41,438 nucleotides of DNA from Gammaproteobacteria bacterium (GCA_002725995.1 PBRQ01000082.1:1-41438), one strand, 5' to 3'. Shown: positions 15,323 to 24,112, counted from the stretch's first letter. Notes: generated by a model from the sequence alone, not told the origin. A program made the numbers and translations.

Positions 15323-18100
15323 GTGACGAAACCATCTGGTGGCGAGGGGGTAGACACTGTTGAAAGTGGCTATCGTGATAAATGGTCCTGGGATCAGGTT
15401 ACCTTTGGTACGCATTGTCTAAACTGCCTGGCTAGTTGCCCGTACAGGGTCTATGTCAAGGATGGTGAAGTAATTTTCGAAGAGCCTGCTGGTATGTTTG
15501 AGCAGGTTAGTCCCGATGTACCCGATATGAATCCCATGGCCTGCCAGAAAGGCAGCGCCTGGAGCCAGCAGCTTGATGGGCCAGATCGACTTAAATACCC
15601 GATGCGTCGTGCAGGTGAAAGGGGTGAAGGCAAATGGGAGCGAATCAGTTGGGATGAGGCGCTTCATGAGATTGCTGAATCGATTGTTGAAGCAATTGAC
15701 ATGGAAGGTCCCGAGTCAATCGTCTTTGAGGAAACGGTAGAAGGTGGCCTGTTAACCCAGGCCGCATACCTTAGGTTCGCTTCGCTGATAGGTGCGGTTA
15801 CGCTTGATGCGAACGGGCTGATCAATGATTTTCCGGCCGGCCATCACATTACTTTTGGGAAATTCTCCTGTGCCAGCAGCCAGGACGACACCTTCAATGC
15901 CGAGGTCATACTGATTTGGCACTCCAATCCGGCTTACACATCGATTCCCTACGCGCACTTTATAACCGAAGCCCGGTACAACGGTTCCAGCGTTGTCACT
16001 ATTGCACCGGACTATAGCGCCTCTGCGGTGATTTCTGATCAGTATCTGCCCATCAAGGCCGGGACTGATGCCGCCTTTGCGCTTGCCATGTGCCAGGTAA
16101 TGATTGAAGAGGATATCTACAACAAAGATTTTGTAATTTCGCAGACCGATTTGCCACTGTTGGTTAATGCCGAAACACGAAGGTTTATCCGTGGCAATGA
16201 TCTTGATGAGGACTCCCCGGAAGACCAGTTTTACTGGTGGGATACAGATTCGGATGCCATGGTAGAAGCACCCAGGGTTTCACTGGAGGTGGCAGGGGTT
16301 TCGCCAGCATTGGAAGGTACCTGGACCGTAAAATTACTTGATGGTAGTGAGGTTGAGGCAACCACTGTTTTTGAGCTAACGAAGGCACGGCTCAAGGACT
16401 ACACCCCCGAGCTTGCTGAACCGATTTGTGGTGTGAACCCGGACTCGATCAGGCAGCTTGCTCGGCTGATTGCCGCGAAGCGGACCAAGATTGTTGAAGG
16501 CTTTAATACGCCAAAATACTTTCATGGCGACCTGATGGAGCGTGCCATGATTCTGGTGCTGGCTTTGTCTGGTAACTGGGGGCGAAAGGGAACGGGGATA
16601 CAGGGTCTTGCCCTGGCCGGTCTTGATGGCTACCAGATCTGGGGGATGAAACAGGACCGTGGTGTTGATGAGACGATGCGCATCATGGATGGTATCGATG
16701 GCGCCATGGACCAGTTGCGGGAGATGAGTCCTGACTCCACCGAAGAAATGCTCGGCAATGAGTTGCTGCTACGCGGTATTGCCGCCGGTACAGCATCACC
16801 ACCGGCCTTTTTCCACTACTATCATTGTGGTTATGAAGAGACCTGGAACAATAAGGCATGGCAGGATCCAGCCATGACCAAACCCTTTGATGACTACCTG
16901 CAGGATGCTGTCCGTCGGGGCTGGTGGGGCGGCCTGGTAAAACCAGGACCCGGCACAGATCCAACGGTGTTTATTTCTGTTGCAACGAATCCCATAAGGC
17001 GTCAACGGGGAGGCAGTACTGGCTTGCTGGAAACCCTCTGGCCAAAGCTTGAGAAAATAGTCGTGGTCGAAAATAGAATGAGCTCGACTGCACTTCAGGC
17101 AGATATCGTTTTACCGGCAGCCATGCAGTATGAAAGAACAAACCTGCAGTATGCGATAACCCATAGTTTCAATCTGGGTTTTTCTGATAAGGCCGTTGAA
17201 CCTCAGGGAGAAGCAAAAACAGAGTGGGAGATATTCTACCTGCTTTCCCAGAAAGTAGCGGAGGTCGCTGAAGAAGAGGATTGTGAAGAGTACCTGGATG
17301 GGCGCAGACAGCCTCGCTCACTGGCGGGTCTTGGAGACCAGTTTACCGCCCAGGGTAATTTTGAAGATGAGGAAGTCATTATTGGTGAATGGATTGCTGA
17401 TAGTGTTGAAGCGGGAACCCTGCCGCGTGGCGCCAGCCTTTCAGAGTTAAGGGAAAAAGGAGCCGTGAGGTTCACCGGCCTTGGTATGTTTGCACCGGGT
17501 CTTTCCCTTGCGACTGACGTCAAGGAAGATGAGCCGGTAACAGCTTTTACCTGGCATGTCGAAAAGGGCGTACCATTTCCAACCCTGACACGACGGGCAC
17601 AGTTTCTGATTGATCATCCCTGGTTTGCCGAAGCGGATGAAGACATTGTGCGACACGAAAACCCGCCTCAGATGGGGGGGGACTACCCACTGCTGTTAAC
17701 CAGCGGGCACTCCCGGTGGACTGTTCACGCATCAGCCATGGGCAACCAGGTGCTGGCAGAAACTCACCGCGCGGAACCCGTAATTGTGCTCTCTTCAATT
17801 GATGCGAAAGAGCGGGACATCGAAGATGGTGACCTCGTTGGCATGGCGAATGACCGGGGCTCGGCAAAACTCCGTGCCAAGGTTACTGGCAGGGTCCGAC
17901 CTGGTCAGGCAATCGTTTATAATGGTTGGGAGCCACACATGTTCGAAAACTGGCAGGGTCCAAATCAGGTAGAGCCGGGCATGGTTAAGTGGCTGCACCT
18001 GGTCAGTCGTTATGGCCATCTGCGATACGTGCCCTTTGGCTGGCAGCCCGTCCCCGCAGATAGAGCCGTTTATATTGAAGTAGAGAAAATAGCATCATGA
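15323..18100 (+). CDS. Type II DMSO reductase-family molybdoenzyme, alpha subunit 3
   Basis: A 925-aa paralogue and the most divergent at the N-terminal cluster. Likely ligands are H31-x3-C35-x3-C39-x34-C74 (HCLNCLASC), the NarG-like x3 spacing, whereas the other three alphas have x4 (CYPGNC or CYPGSC). The Mo-ligand Asp is D169 in NGLINDFPAGHHITFGK. The substrate-pocket region also differs (GFNTPKYFHGDLMERAM, LEGTWTVKLLDGSEVEATT). No Tat signal is present. It starts at a GTG 15 bp after the chaperone, preceded by AGGAAT, and ends in an ATGA overlap with the nitroreductase-like gene. Gamma, beta 1, delta 1 and alpha 3 thus form one complete module. Confidence 0.9.
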   Translation: MTKPSGGEGVDTVESGYRDKWSWDQVTFGTHCLNCLASCPYRVYVKDGEVIFEEPAGMFEQVSPDVPDMNPMACQKGSAWSQQLDGPDRLKYPMRRAGERGEGKWERISWDEALHEIAESIVEAIDMEGPESIVFEETVEGGLLTQAAYLRFASLIGAVTLDANGLINDFPAGHHITFGKFSCASSQDDTFNAEVILIWHSNPAYTSIPYAHFITEARYNGSSVVTIAPDYSASAVISDQYLPIKAGTDAAFALAMCQVMIEEDIYNKDFVISQTDLPLLVNAETRRFIRGNDLDEDSPEDQFYWWDTDSDAMVEAPRVSLEVAGVSPALEGTWTVKLLDGSEVEATTVFELTKARLKDYTPELAEPICGVNPDSIRQLARLIAAKRTKIVEGFNTPKYFHGDLMERAMILVLALSGNWGRKGTGIQGLALAGLDGYQIWGMKQDRGVDETMRIMDGIDGAMDQLREMSPDSTEEMLGNELLLRGIAAGTASPPAFFHYYHCGYEETWNNKAWQDPAMTKPFDDYLQDAVRRGWWGGLVKPGPGTDPTVFISVATNPIRRQRGGSTGLLETLWPKLEKIVVVENRMSSTALQADIVLPAAMQYERTNLQYAITHSFNLGFSDKAVEPQGEAKTEWEIFYLLSQKVAEVAEEEDCEEYLDGRRQPRSLAGLGDQFTAQGNFEDEEVIIGEWIADSVEAGTLPRGASLSELREKGAVRFTGLGMFAPGLSLATDVKEDEPVTAFTWHVEKGVPFPTLTRRAQFLIDHPWFAEADEDIVRHENPPQMGGDYPLLLTSGHSRWTVHASAMGNQVLAETHRAEPVIVLSSIDAKERDIEDGDLVGMANDRGSAKLRAKVTGRVRPGQAIVYNGWEPHMFENWQGPNQVEPGMVKWLHLVSRYGHLRYVPFGWQPVPADRAVYIEVEKIAS

Positions 18101-19524
18101 GCGATACCAATGAAAGGCCAATTGAAATCACACCCGAAGAGCAGGCTGCTCTTGCACGTGCTTTCGAGAGTACGCCTTCCGTTTTTAATTTATTGTCGAC
18201 CCTGCGTACTCGGCGAATGGGAAAAGGTTACCGCAGTGAGTCTGGTGAAGATGAAGAATTCAGTTGGTCCAGCGGACAACAGGCCAAACAGGCAACTGGA
18301 CCGCTTGCCTACTCTTCGACCGAGGAGCCGTTGCCCTTAACGGAGGTTGAGGAGGCAATAATTGCCTGGGCTGGACTTGGACCGAATGGCATTGTGGCCG
18401 CAGATATACCAACCCGTGGCGATCTTTCGAGCCTCCTTTACTGGGCTGGACGCACCGCTCCTGGTTCGAGTAACGACAACTCTGTTGATCTGCTGATAGT
18501 TTCTGATCGGGGGGTGGACCTATACCGTCCAGGAAAGGCGCGATCAAAGCCAGTTGAGATTGAGGGTCCGGAGGACTACTGGAAAGTTCTTCATTGGTAT
18601 CGTACCGGACTACAACACTTATCGGACTCAAGACCCGATGTTGACTGGTCAACGGCTCCTCCCGGTACTCACAATGTGCGTCCAATGGGAGCACCGCAAT
18701 ATAATCTGAACAGACCAGGAAGTACCTGGTTTCTTCCCATCGGGGATCTTGGTCTCGAGTGGGTAAACCTCCTGCTTTCGTCCTACCACTTCGGTGGGTT
18801 TTACCTGGAAGACATTAACGGAAACAAGCCGGCCGGATGTGAGCAGTGGATTCGACCGGGCTTTCTTGAGGTAGGTTTCCCCCTGCCGATTTTTGATGAG
18901 CTGGTGCTCATGTTTCATACCAGCCAGGTAGGCGCGGTTGTGCAGAATATGCGACTTGCCTGCGAAGCGCTGGGCCTCGGTGGCTGGACCATGGGAAATT
19001 ACTCGGATGATATGCTTCTGGGAGCGTACCCTGAAGTGGCACAGGGGCTTGGGTTCAGCTTTATGGAGAGAGATCTTGAGCGAAATCCTTCACGCACGGC
19101 AAGCTGTCTTGGCCTCGAAGGCGTTCTTGAAGCTGTCTGTGTACCTTCTCCCTGGTTCGCCAACGGTGAGGCCGCGGTGCGACACGTACTTGAATCCCGT
19201 TACAGTGCAGGAGGCATTCTATCGAGGACTGAAGGCGGTGATGCGCCCTTGAGCCCATTCAATGCTGAGACCCTTGAGCTCATCAAGGAAAACCCGAAAG
19301 CGCATGTGCCGGACTGGGTGGTTGATGCCGCCATTGATACCATTGACTATATTGTCGGGGAGTACGATATTGTGCCCCCAAATATCTCTCCGGTTCGTGC
19401 CAAATTTTCACTGCAGGTGCATCATGTCGATGAGGCCTACTATCAACGGTTTCATGTTGGTGATGAGCGCCCATTCCTGATTACTGATCAGATTAAACAG
19501 CATGAGAAGGATTGGCATAGCTAA
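18097..19524 (+). CDS. Nitroreductase-fold (SagB-like) flavoprotein, probable
   Basis: A 475-aa protein, long for the nitroreductase family. The N-terminus FNLLSTLRTRRMGKGYRS resembles the R-R-S FMN-phosphate loop. PLPLTEVEEAIIAWAGLGPNG and SVDLLIVSDRGVDLYRPGK resemble SagB-type oxidoreductases. The segment FHTSQVGAVVQNMRLACEAL followed by GLGGWTMGNYSDD is the typical second FMN half-site helix. It may be an FMN enzyme that takes electrons from, or passes them to, the adjacent Mo-enzymes, or one that acts on a pathway intermediate. It overlaps alpha 3 by 4 bp, so co-expression is firm. The family call is by eye and a catalytic role is not proven. Confidence 0.6.
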   Translation: MSDTNERPIEITPEEQAALARAFESTPSVFNLLSTLRTRRMGKGYRSESGEDEEFSWSSGQQAKQATGPLAYSSTEEPLPLTEVEEAIIAWAGLGPNGIVAADIPTRGDLSSLLYWAGRTAPGSSNDNSVDLLIVSDRGVDLYRPGKARSKPVEIEGPEDYWKVLHWYRTGLQHLSDSRPDVDWSTAPPGTHNVRPMGAPQYNLNRPGSTWFLPIGDLGLEWVNLLLSSYHFGGFYLEDINGNKPAGCEQWIRPGFLEVGFPLPIFDELVLMFHTSQVGAVVQNMRLACEALGLGGWTMGNYSDDMLLGAYPEVAQGLGFSFMERDLERNPSRTASCLGLEGVLEAVCVPSPWFANGEAAVRHVLESRYSAGGILSRTEGGDAPLSPFNAETLELIKENPKAHVPDWVVDAAIDTIDYIVGEYDIVPPNISPVRAKFSLQVHHVDEAYYQRFHVGDERPFLITDQIKQHEKDWHS

Positions 19525-19606
19525 GCCAGGAAAACGCTCTCAAACAAAGCTAGGCCAGGCAAAGCCCTGTTAAACAAAACACAGCCAAACAAAGCTAAGC
19601 CAGGCA
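19519..19606. repeat. Short direct repeats in the gap after the nitroreductase-like gene
   Basis: CAAACAAAGCTAGGCCAGGCA at 19541-19561 recurs with one mismatch at 19586-19606. A partial third copy, AGCTAAGCCAGG, lies at 19519-19530 and overlaps the stop codon of the upstream gene. The region is rich in A and C with little secondary structure. It may be slippage-born or a protein- or RNA-binding leader for the membrane-protein genes. Confidence 0.6.
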
Positions 19607-19645
19607 TTTCAGCGAGTAAGAACATTTTAAAAGGTAGTTATCTAG

Positions 19646-20179
19646 ATGGATTGGTCTTTATTAGTTGCAAGTTTTATTCATGATCTGGCGCTTGCCGCCT
19701 ATGTAGGTGGTGCGATCGCCATGGAATTTATTCTCGCCCCGGCGCAGGCTTCTATTCCTCCGGCCCAGGCTCAAATAATGGGTGAGAAGTCCTCCGGTCG
19801 TTTCTTGATTTTGGTTTGGGTGTCATTGATCCTGATCCTGCTGACGGGAATCTATCGGCTCTATTGGCGCGGGCTACTGTTTGGGGAGTCATTCCTGGTC
19901 GCTCCACTGACCTGGGACTATAGTTATGGCAGGACGCTCCTGGTGATGACTGTTTTCTGGTGCATTCTAATGATAAACGGGGCCCTGATAACCTTCGTAT
20001 TCCGGCCCATATTAAGTGGCAAAATGCAGGCTGGTAGTAGTTCATCCCAGGGCCGTGAAGCGATGGATGCGAAAATGAAAGCGGCGACCTGGGTACAGAA
20101 CCTTACACGCGTCGATGTCGGGCTTGCAGTTGCCACACTATTACTGGGAGCATCACTGTCACGTGGAGGGCTTTTGTGA
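19646..20179 (+). CDS. Small four-helix membrane protein 1 (CopD-like)
   Basis: A 177-aa protein with about four hydrophobic segments (roughly 8-30, 52-72, 95-118, 155-173). The first carries FIHDLALAAYVGGAIAMEFI, shared almost residue for residue in pattern with the next gene (H-x-L ... Y-x-G-G-A-I-x-M-E-x-I-L). This looks like a CopD/DUF2269-type membrane fold. The conserved His12 in helix 1 could bind haem or a metal. It may link the soluble Mo-enzymes to quinone, a guess from context. AAGG lies upstream of the ATG. Confidence 0.6.
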   Translation: MDWSLLVASFIHDLALAAYVGGAIAMEFILAPAQASIPPAQAQIMGEKSSGRFLILVWVSLILILLTGIYRLYWRGLLFGESFLVAPLTWDYSYGRTLLVMTVFWCILMINGALITFVFRPILSGKMQAGSSSSQGREAMDAKMKAATWVQNLTRVDVGLAVATLLLGASLSRGGLL

Positions 20180-20188
20180 CGGGAGTGA

Positions 20189-20698
20189 ATGACCCGGGTG
20201 GAGAATATTGCTTACAATTTGCTTTCGATAGTGCATGCGCTCAGCTGGAGCATCTATGCGGGTGGCGCGATTTGCATGGAACTGATACTCCGGCATGCCC
20301 AGGAATACATGAAGCCATCCCAGATTGCGGTGGTTTGTGAGAATTCAGGCAAGCGTTACAGGTGGTGGTCGCTATTTTGCTTGCTGGGACTGGTCGTATC
20401 CGGGATACCACTGGTTGCTCTGGGAACCCATGAACTGGGAGTAGATCGTAAGTACTCGGTTTTACTAGCCTGTCTGACATTGTTATGGTTGGTGCAGGTA
20501 TTGTTGCTGGCCGTGCTGTCATTTCGTTTTCACCCGGAAATGCATGCTCGGCTTTCTTCCTCAATGAGTGCCGAGGAAATAAAGCGTGAGCGGCAGCGGG
20601 TGGGTGCAGCAATAGTAAATATGAACATTACTGTTAGAATCGAGCTTGGGTGCATAGTTCTCGCATTAGCGCTCGGAGCGGCTTTACATTTGGTTTAA
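20189..20698 (+). CDS. Small four-helix membrane protein 2 (paralogue of the preceding gene)
   Basis: A 169-aa protein with about four hydrophobic segments. Its first helix, IVHALSWSIYAGGAICMELI, mirrors membrane protein 1, including the His, the Y-x-G-G and the M-E. The gap to the previous gene is 9 bp, and GGGAGTGA precedes the ATG. The pair probably arose by tandem duplication and may form a heterodimer. No enzyme motif is visible. Its place inside the Mo-enzyme operon suggests a role in membrane electron transfer or substrate passage. Confidence 0.6.
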   Translation: MTRVENIAYNLLSIVHALSWSIYAGGAICMELILRHAQEYMKPSQIAVVCENSGKRYRWWSLFCLLGLVVSGIPLVALGTHELGVDRKYSVLLACLTLLWLVQVLLLAVLSFRFHPEMHARLSSSMSAEEIKRERQRVGAAIVNMNITVRIELGCIVLALALGAALHLV

Positions 20699-20738
20699 TG
20701 AGCCCTAAATAGTCTACGTGAGTCAGGAAGATAAATAG

Positions 20739-21899
20739 ATGCCAAAGACAATAGCAATTACACCATCGTGGTTCTGGCCTGAATCTGTTGATCGGGTTGC
20801 TGGCATTCCACCCTACGGAATCTCTGAACTCTGTGTTTCCCGTCATGCCAGATATAAGCCGGATTCACCGGCAATTATTGCCGGTACCCAGGAACTTACT
20901 TTTTCTCAGTTGCACGCTCGTGTTCTAACCCTCAGTGAGAAGCTCCTGAGCAACGCAGAGGACAGTAAGAGAGCCGTGTTGAGTGGCGCGATGGACGGGG
21001 CGAATATGATCCGTCTTTTGGCCGCCCTCAAGGCTGGCTTTCATATTCGAATTGTTCCCGTTGATGAAGATCTTGCTGACGCCAAGAACTTGTTCTCCGC
21101 CTCCGTTAACCTTGGTGAAGAGGCAGTGGAATCAGAGGCTGTCAGTGAAGCTGTTCAGCCAATACCGGAACTTGAAGCGCTAAGATCACCCGCGGTAGCG
21201 ATCCCCGGAGATGCGTGTGTAATAAATCACAGCCATCGCTCCCTACTGGCTGGTGTCATTTCCACCGTTATCTTCCTGCAACCTCAAGACCGGCCCTGGC
21301 TGGCAACGATGGGACTTGATCGCTGGGAAGGGTTGCTTAGTGCCCTGACTCCACTTTACCTTGGTGTCCCACTTATCGTGAGCGCGGATTCCCAGGGATT
21401 TGCCGAGACCATACAACAGCATCAGCCGGGTTATGCGGTTGAAGACCTGAGCACGGCGACGGCCGTTACCAGGGAAGACAAGCGAGCAGTGAAGAAAGCC
21501 CGTGGCATTCTTGAAGCCGTTTTGCTCAGCACACCTGGCGTGTTTAATTCTGGAGATCGACAGCGGGTAGCAAAATCATTTCGTTGCTCCTCCCTGACAT
21601 TTTTCGGTAAACCTGAGACGGGGACCATCTTTGCTTCACATCCGCAGTGGTACCTGGATGAATCTGTTGGTATCCCGGTCACCAATGCGCATGTTGTACC
21701 ATCAGATCCGCGAAACGGAGCGCCGATCCAGGCTCTCTGGGAGCTCGTTGAATCTGCTGAAGTTACGGTGAAAGGTCCAATGTTGATGTGTGGCTATGAA
21801 GGTGGTGATAATGAGGACCACTATGTTGATGGGCGGTATCGAACGGGTGTCATCGCTTCATCAGATGCGAACGGGATGATTTACGTATTGCCCGATTGA
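20739..21899 (+). CDS. Degenerate AMP-forming ligase-like protein
   Basis: A 386-aa protein resembling the large domain of ANL acyl/aryl-CoA ligases: ISELCVSRHARYKPDSPAII, an LTFSQLHARV block, LAALKAGFHIRIVPVDED and VINHSHRSLLAGVIST. Key parts are altered. The Thr/Ser/Gly-rich P-loop with its Lys is absent before the NHSHRSL segment. The Y-R-T-G-D motif reads YRTGVI, so the ribose-binding Asp is lost. The whole C-terminal swivel domain with the catalytic Lys is missing, against a usual length above 500 aa. It is probably not a working ligase and may be a binding or scaffold protein. The frame is open and uninterrupted, so it seems to be kept under selection. Confidence 0.6.
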   Translation: MPKTIAITPSWFWPESVDRVAGIPPYGISELCVSRHARYKPDSPAIIAGTQELTFSQLHARVLTLSEKLLSNAEDSKRAVLSGAMDGANMIRLLAALKAGFHIRIVPVDEDLADAKNLFSASVNLGEEAVESEAVSEAVQPIPELEALRSPAVAIPGDACVINHSHRSLLAGVISTVIFLQPQDRPWLATMGLDRWEGLLSALTPLYLGVPLIVSADSQGFAETIQQHQPGYAVEDLSTATAVTREDKRAVKKARGILEAVLLSTPGVFNSGDRQRVAKSFRCSSLTFFGKPETGTIFASHPQWYLDESVGIPVTNAHVVPSDPRNGAPIQALWELVESAEVTVKGPMLMCGYEGGDNEDHYVDGRYRTGVIASSDANGMIYVLPD

Positions 21900-21938
21900 T
21901 AAATGAGCATGAACTAGTAAGGATACAGAGAGAATAAT

Positions 21939-22433
21939 ATGGCGGAGAAGCCAGAAACCCCACCTAACTATCTAAAAACGCAAGCACTGGTCACGGAACA
22001 CCTGTTTGATATGGCGATTGAGATCCGCGCACCCCTGGAGGTTGGCAATATCCCCAAGGGTAATCGCCAGATTCTCCTTGGTGATGGTGGCGAGTTCAAG
22101 GGCCAGCGAATGAGTGGCGAAGTCATGCCCTACGGGGCGGACTGGTTTCTGATCAGGAGTGATGGCGTAGGTGAGCTCGATGTGCGTGTCACCCTGAAGA
22201 CAGATGATGGTGAGTTGATTTATATGCAGAGCGGGGGTTTTCTGAGCTACTCCCGTGAGATGGCAAAAAGTGTCTTTTCAGGGACGGCTGACCCTTCAGA
22301 TTATTATTTCCGGGAAAGAACAATTTTTGAAACTGCCGCTGATAAATTTAACTGGTTGAACTCTATTGTCGCCGTCGGAACAGGCTGGTATCAGCCGGGT
22401 ATGGTAGGGATGTCAATATACGAGATTAAGTAA
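21939..22433 (+). CDS. DUF3237 family protein
   Basis: A 164-aa beta-rich protein with the DUF3237 pattern: GNRQILLGDGGEFKGQRMSG, then EVMPYGADWFLIRSDGVGEL and DVRVTLKTDDGELIYMQSGG, ending in FNWLNSIVAVGTGW. The family function is unknown; members occur near degradation genes. It lies directly upstream of beta 2, the slot that gamma holds before beta 1, so it may be an accessory or small subunit of the second enzyme module. No signal peptide is present. Confidence 0.8.
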   Translation: MAEKPETPPNYLKTQALVTEHLFDMAIEIRAPLEVGNIPKGNRQILLGDGGEFKGQRMSGEVMPYGADWFLIRSDGVGELDVRVTLKTDDGELIYMQSGGFLSYSREMAKSVFSGTADPSDYYFRERTIFETAADKFNWLNSIVAVGTGWYQPGMVGMSIYEIK

Positions 22434-22448
22434 AAGGGGTATCGGTTC

Positions 22449-23480
22449 ATGGAAAGCCAAAACCGGCAGATAGCAATGGTCTTTGACCTAAACAAATGCA
22501 TCGGCTGTCAGACCTGTTCTGTCGCATGCAAGGTCTTGTGGTCACGAGATGAAGGAACCGATTACCACTGGTGGTGTACCGTAAATACCATCCCTGGAAA
22601 GGGCAGCCCAAAGGACTGGGAAAAGATGGGCGGTGGCTACGACAAGGGCCAGCTCATCCTTGGTCATGTTCCGGAGAAAGAAGAATACGGTGGTGGCTGG
22701 GACTTTAACTACAACGAAGTCTTCTATGGTGAGGCAGATTCGCGAAAACCACTGAGAGTTGTTGGAGAACAACCAACCTGGGGGCCAAACTGGGATGAGG
22801 ATCAGGGTGGTGGGCAGTATCCCAATAGTTTCTACTATTATCTGCCCAGACTTTGCAATCACTGTACTCACCCAGCATGCGTTGAGGCCTGCCCTTCTGG
22901 AGCCATGTCAAAGCGCGAACAGGACGGCATTGTCATCAGAGACGATGATAAATGTCAGGGAAAACGCCAGTGTGCAGCTGCCTGCCCCTACAAAAAGATC
23001 TACTTTAACTATGAGAAGGGCATCTCCCAGCATTGCATCATGTGTTACCCGCGCCTTGAGGACGGTGTCGCACCAGCCTGCGCGCGGCAGTGCCCCGGGC
23101 GCCTGGTGTTTGTGGGTTACCTTGATGATGAAAATGGGCCAATACACAAGCTGGTGAATCAATGGAAGGTTGCTGTGCCGCTGCACCCGGAATATGGCAC
23201 CCAGCCCAATATCTTTTATGTGCCACCTATCGCTCCCAAGCCAATTAATGAAGACGGTTCAATCAATGAAGATCAGAACCGTATCCCGGCGGCACTTCTC
23301 GAGGAACAGTTTGGACCCGACGTGCATCAGGCCCTGGCAACCCTCCAGGCGGAAATGAAGAAGACAAAAGAGGGTGGGCAGTCTGATCTGATGGATATGC
23401 TGATTGCCTATGACTGGAAAGAACTTTTTTCTGAATTCACCGTCGACCCAGTTGATATAGAGCAGGCCGGGCAGGAGTGA
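22449..23480 (+). CDS. Four-cluster Fe-S beta subunit 2
   Basis: A 343-aa paralogue of beta 1 with the same four cysteine groups: C17/C20/C23/C27; C136/C139/C144/C148; C169-x2-K172-x2-C175-x3-C179; and C196/C199/C211/C215. The third group has Lys172 where a fourth Cys would be, again implying a [3Fe-4S] cluster. Length and the spacing between clusters match beta 1 closely, including the CPYKKIYFNYE block. It overlaps the chaperone gene delta 2 at its stop codon. It is expected to pair with alpha 4, and perhaps with alpha 1 or alpha 2, which have no beta of their own. Confidence 0.92.
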   Translation: MESQNRQIAMVFDLNKCIGCQTCSVACKVLWSRDEGTDYHWWCTVNTIPGKGSPKDWEKMGGGYDKGQLILGHVPEKEEYGGGWDFNYNEVFYGEADSRKPLRVVGEQPTWGPNWDEDQGGGQYPNSFYYYLPRLCNHCTHPACVEACPSGAMSKREQDGIVIRDDDKCQGKRQCAAACPYKKIYFNYEKGISQHCIMCYPRLEDGVAPACARQCPGRLVFVGYLDDENGPIHKLVNQWKVAVPLHPEYGTQPNIFYVPPIAPKPINEDGSINEDQNRIPAALLEEQFGPDVHQALATLQAEMKKTKEGGQSDLMDMLIAYDWKELFSEFTVDPVDIEQAGQE

Positions 23481-24112
23481 GCGCGACAGCTTCTTTGTAT
23501 CGCCTGTTTGCCGACGTTTATTTATTTCCTGAGGCCAATCGAATCCAGTCATTCATATCGGGAGAGTTGCAACGGAACTTCGAGAAACTGGCCGGTGCAG
23601 CGGGCTTCCAATTTGACCCCTCCTACAGCTTGATCCTGGATACAACAAGCGAGGTCTTCGAGAGTGAATTTATCGCTTTGCATGAGGTTGGTATGGGCGG
23701 TGCTCCCTGCGCCTTACATAGTGGTCACTATATGCGTGACCGGTCGAAGACGATGGAAGAAGTGCTCAGGTTTTATCGGTTTTTTCATTTCAAACATGAG
23801 AGTACGACGGATCACTTTCCGGATCACCTGAGCAAGGAACTCAAGTTCATGGCCCATCTGGAAGGTCAGTTTGGCGCAGCTGAACTGTCCGATGGGGACT
23901 TTCTGTCTCCACTCTTGGCACAAAGGGATTTCATCACACGAAATTTAAATTCCTGGGTTGGTGAATTAGCTGCATTTATCGAAAACAGAAGTAGCATCAG
24001 TTTTAACAAAGAGACAGGTCACCTGTTGGTTGAGTTTGTTACCTATGAAACTCAGCGGTTGAATCAACTGGCTGACCAGTTCACCGAGTCCCCAGAGGAG
24101 TACAAAGCATGA
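23477..24112 (+). CDS. TorD/NarJ-like Mo-enzyme chaperone 2
   Basis: A 211-aa TorD-family chaperone. The N-terminus ASLYRLFADVYLFPEANRI, the block FESEFIALHEVGMGGAPCAL, and FPDHLSKELKFMAHLEGQF match the superfamily (P-D-H-x-x-x-E-L-x-F-M). It probably matures alpha 4 in the cytoplasm. It starts at a GTG inside the beta 2 stop region and ends in an ATGA overlap with alpha 4, so beta 2, delta 2 and alpha 4 are translationally chained. Confidence 0.85.
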   Translation: MSATASLYRLFADVYLFPEANRIQSFISGELQRNFEKLAGAAGFQFDPSYSLILDTTSEVFESEFIALHEVGMGGAPCALHSGHYMRDRSKTMEEVLRFYRFFHFKHESTTDHFPDHLSKELKFMAHLEGQFGAAELSDGDFLSPLLAQRDFITRNLNSWVGELAAFIENRSSISFNKETGHLLVEFVTYETQRLNQLADQFTESPEEYKA

